The notes beneath the pieces were generated by a model. It was not told the DNA's origin. It saw nothing but the letters and a program-made list of their open reading frames with translations, and made no database searches. Of a DNA stretch of 5,706 nt, positions 5,631 through 5,706 are shown piece after piece. This DNA comes from Deltaproteobacteria bacterium. GTDB taxonomy: Bacteria > Desulfobacterota > Desulfarculia > Adiutricales > Adiutricaceae. The translations under genes were made by a program, and so were the position numbers. Location of the stretch: positions 1 to 5,706 of the forward strand of contig JAITJT010000117.1 of the NCBI GenBank assembly GCA_031278795.1, given 5' to 3'. How positions within the stretch are numbered: the first letter of the stretch is position 1; the number at the start of each line of letters is the position of its first letter.

Positions 5631-5706
5631 GCGCTTCAGGCTTCTTTAGCGCTTCTTGGTTCTTCTAGGCTTCTTGGTTCTTTAGCGCTTCTTGGTTCTT
5701 CTAGGC
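5631..5706. repeat. 18-bp-period tandem repeat with alternating units, truncated by the window edge
   Basis: GCTTC words recur every 18 bases at 5633, 5651, 5669 and 5687. Two unit types alternate: TTTAGCGCTTCTTGGTTC and TTCTAGGCTTCTTGGTTC, giving a 36-bp higher-order period. The leftmost unit (5631-5648) is degenerate. The array continues beyond the window. Exactly one frame per strand is stop-free through the array: plus gives a hydrophobic hexapeptide repeat (SLALLG/SSRLLG), minus gives a hydrophilic one (LEEPRS/AKEPRS) ending at TGA 5636-5638. Confidence 0.8.

Larger units (their letters stand above)
4791..5706. other. Long region without a convincing gene
   Basis: Over 900 bases. From 4791 to about 5370 it is extremely AT-rich and dominated by two tandem copies of a roughly 235-bp unit. 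From about 5380 the composition becomes more GC-balanced, and the right edge holds an 18-bp-period repeat. A plus frame is open from an ATG at 5436 through the window edge (90 codons), but it has no Shine-Dalgarno, opens with an unrecognised R/P/C-rich stretch and ends inside the 18-bp repeat. A minus frame entering from the right ends with TGA at 5636-5638. Neither is strong enough to call. No transposase, integrase, tRNA or CRISPR pattern was seen. Confidence 0.6.

Noticed and set aside
5631..5706. Tandem repeat considered as a CRISPR array
   Set aside because: Units are contiguous 18-mers with no unique spacers and no cas genes are in the window.

Overview
This is a bacterial chromosomal window. 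The four confident genes have Shine-Dalgarno-type or coupled starts and belong to bacterial families. The genes are visibly GC-rich, whereas the spacers at 2080-2807 and 4791-about 5370 are strongly AT-rich and long for a bacterium. The phylum cannot be fixed from these genes; an anaerobic lineage such as Synergistota is only a guess. Long spacers and duplicated non-coding DNA would suit a genome with relaxed coding density, for example a host-associated one.

Layout: (1) 45-1181, minus strand, a complete DegT/DnrJ/EryC1/StrS-family PLP aminotransferase, usually a nucleotide-sugar aminotransferase for surface polysaccharide. (2) 1182-1398, a divergent intergenic region with a very strong GC-rich hairpin (1251-1283) and an extended -10 promoter candidate (1307-1315). 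(3) 1399-2079, plus strand, ribulose-phosphate 3-epimerase (rpe), closed by a compact intrinsic terminator (2083-2105). (4) 2080-2807, an AT-rich spacer with a bulged hairpin (2404-2430), a short tandem repeat and a good promoter candidate (2666-2694) for the next operon. (5) 2808-3785 and 3804-4790, plus strand, a likely two-gene operon: a class IV aminotransferase followed by a YbhN/UPF0104-type membrane protein (lysylphosphatidylglycerol synthase transmembrane family). (6) 4791-5706, over 900 bases without a convincing gene. It holds two diverged tandem copies of a roughly 235-bp unit, a terminator-like site and a moderately GC-rich stretch. At the right edge is an 18-bp-period tandem repeat that runs out of the window.

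The genes do not form one pathway. The epimerase is central pentose-phosphate metabolism, and the sugar aminotransferase and the YbhN-like protein point to the cell envelope. The class IV enzyme acts on amino or keto acids, or on aminodeoxychorismate. No defence system, CRISPR array, transposase or RNA gene is recognisable. The least explained parts are the tandem 235-bp unit and the 18-bp repeat.
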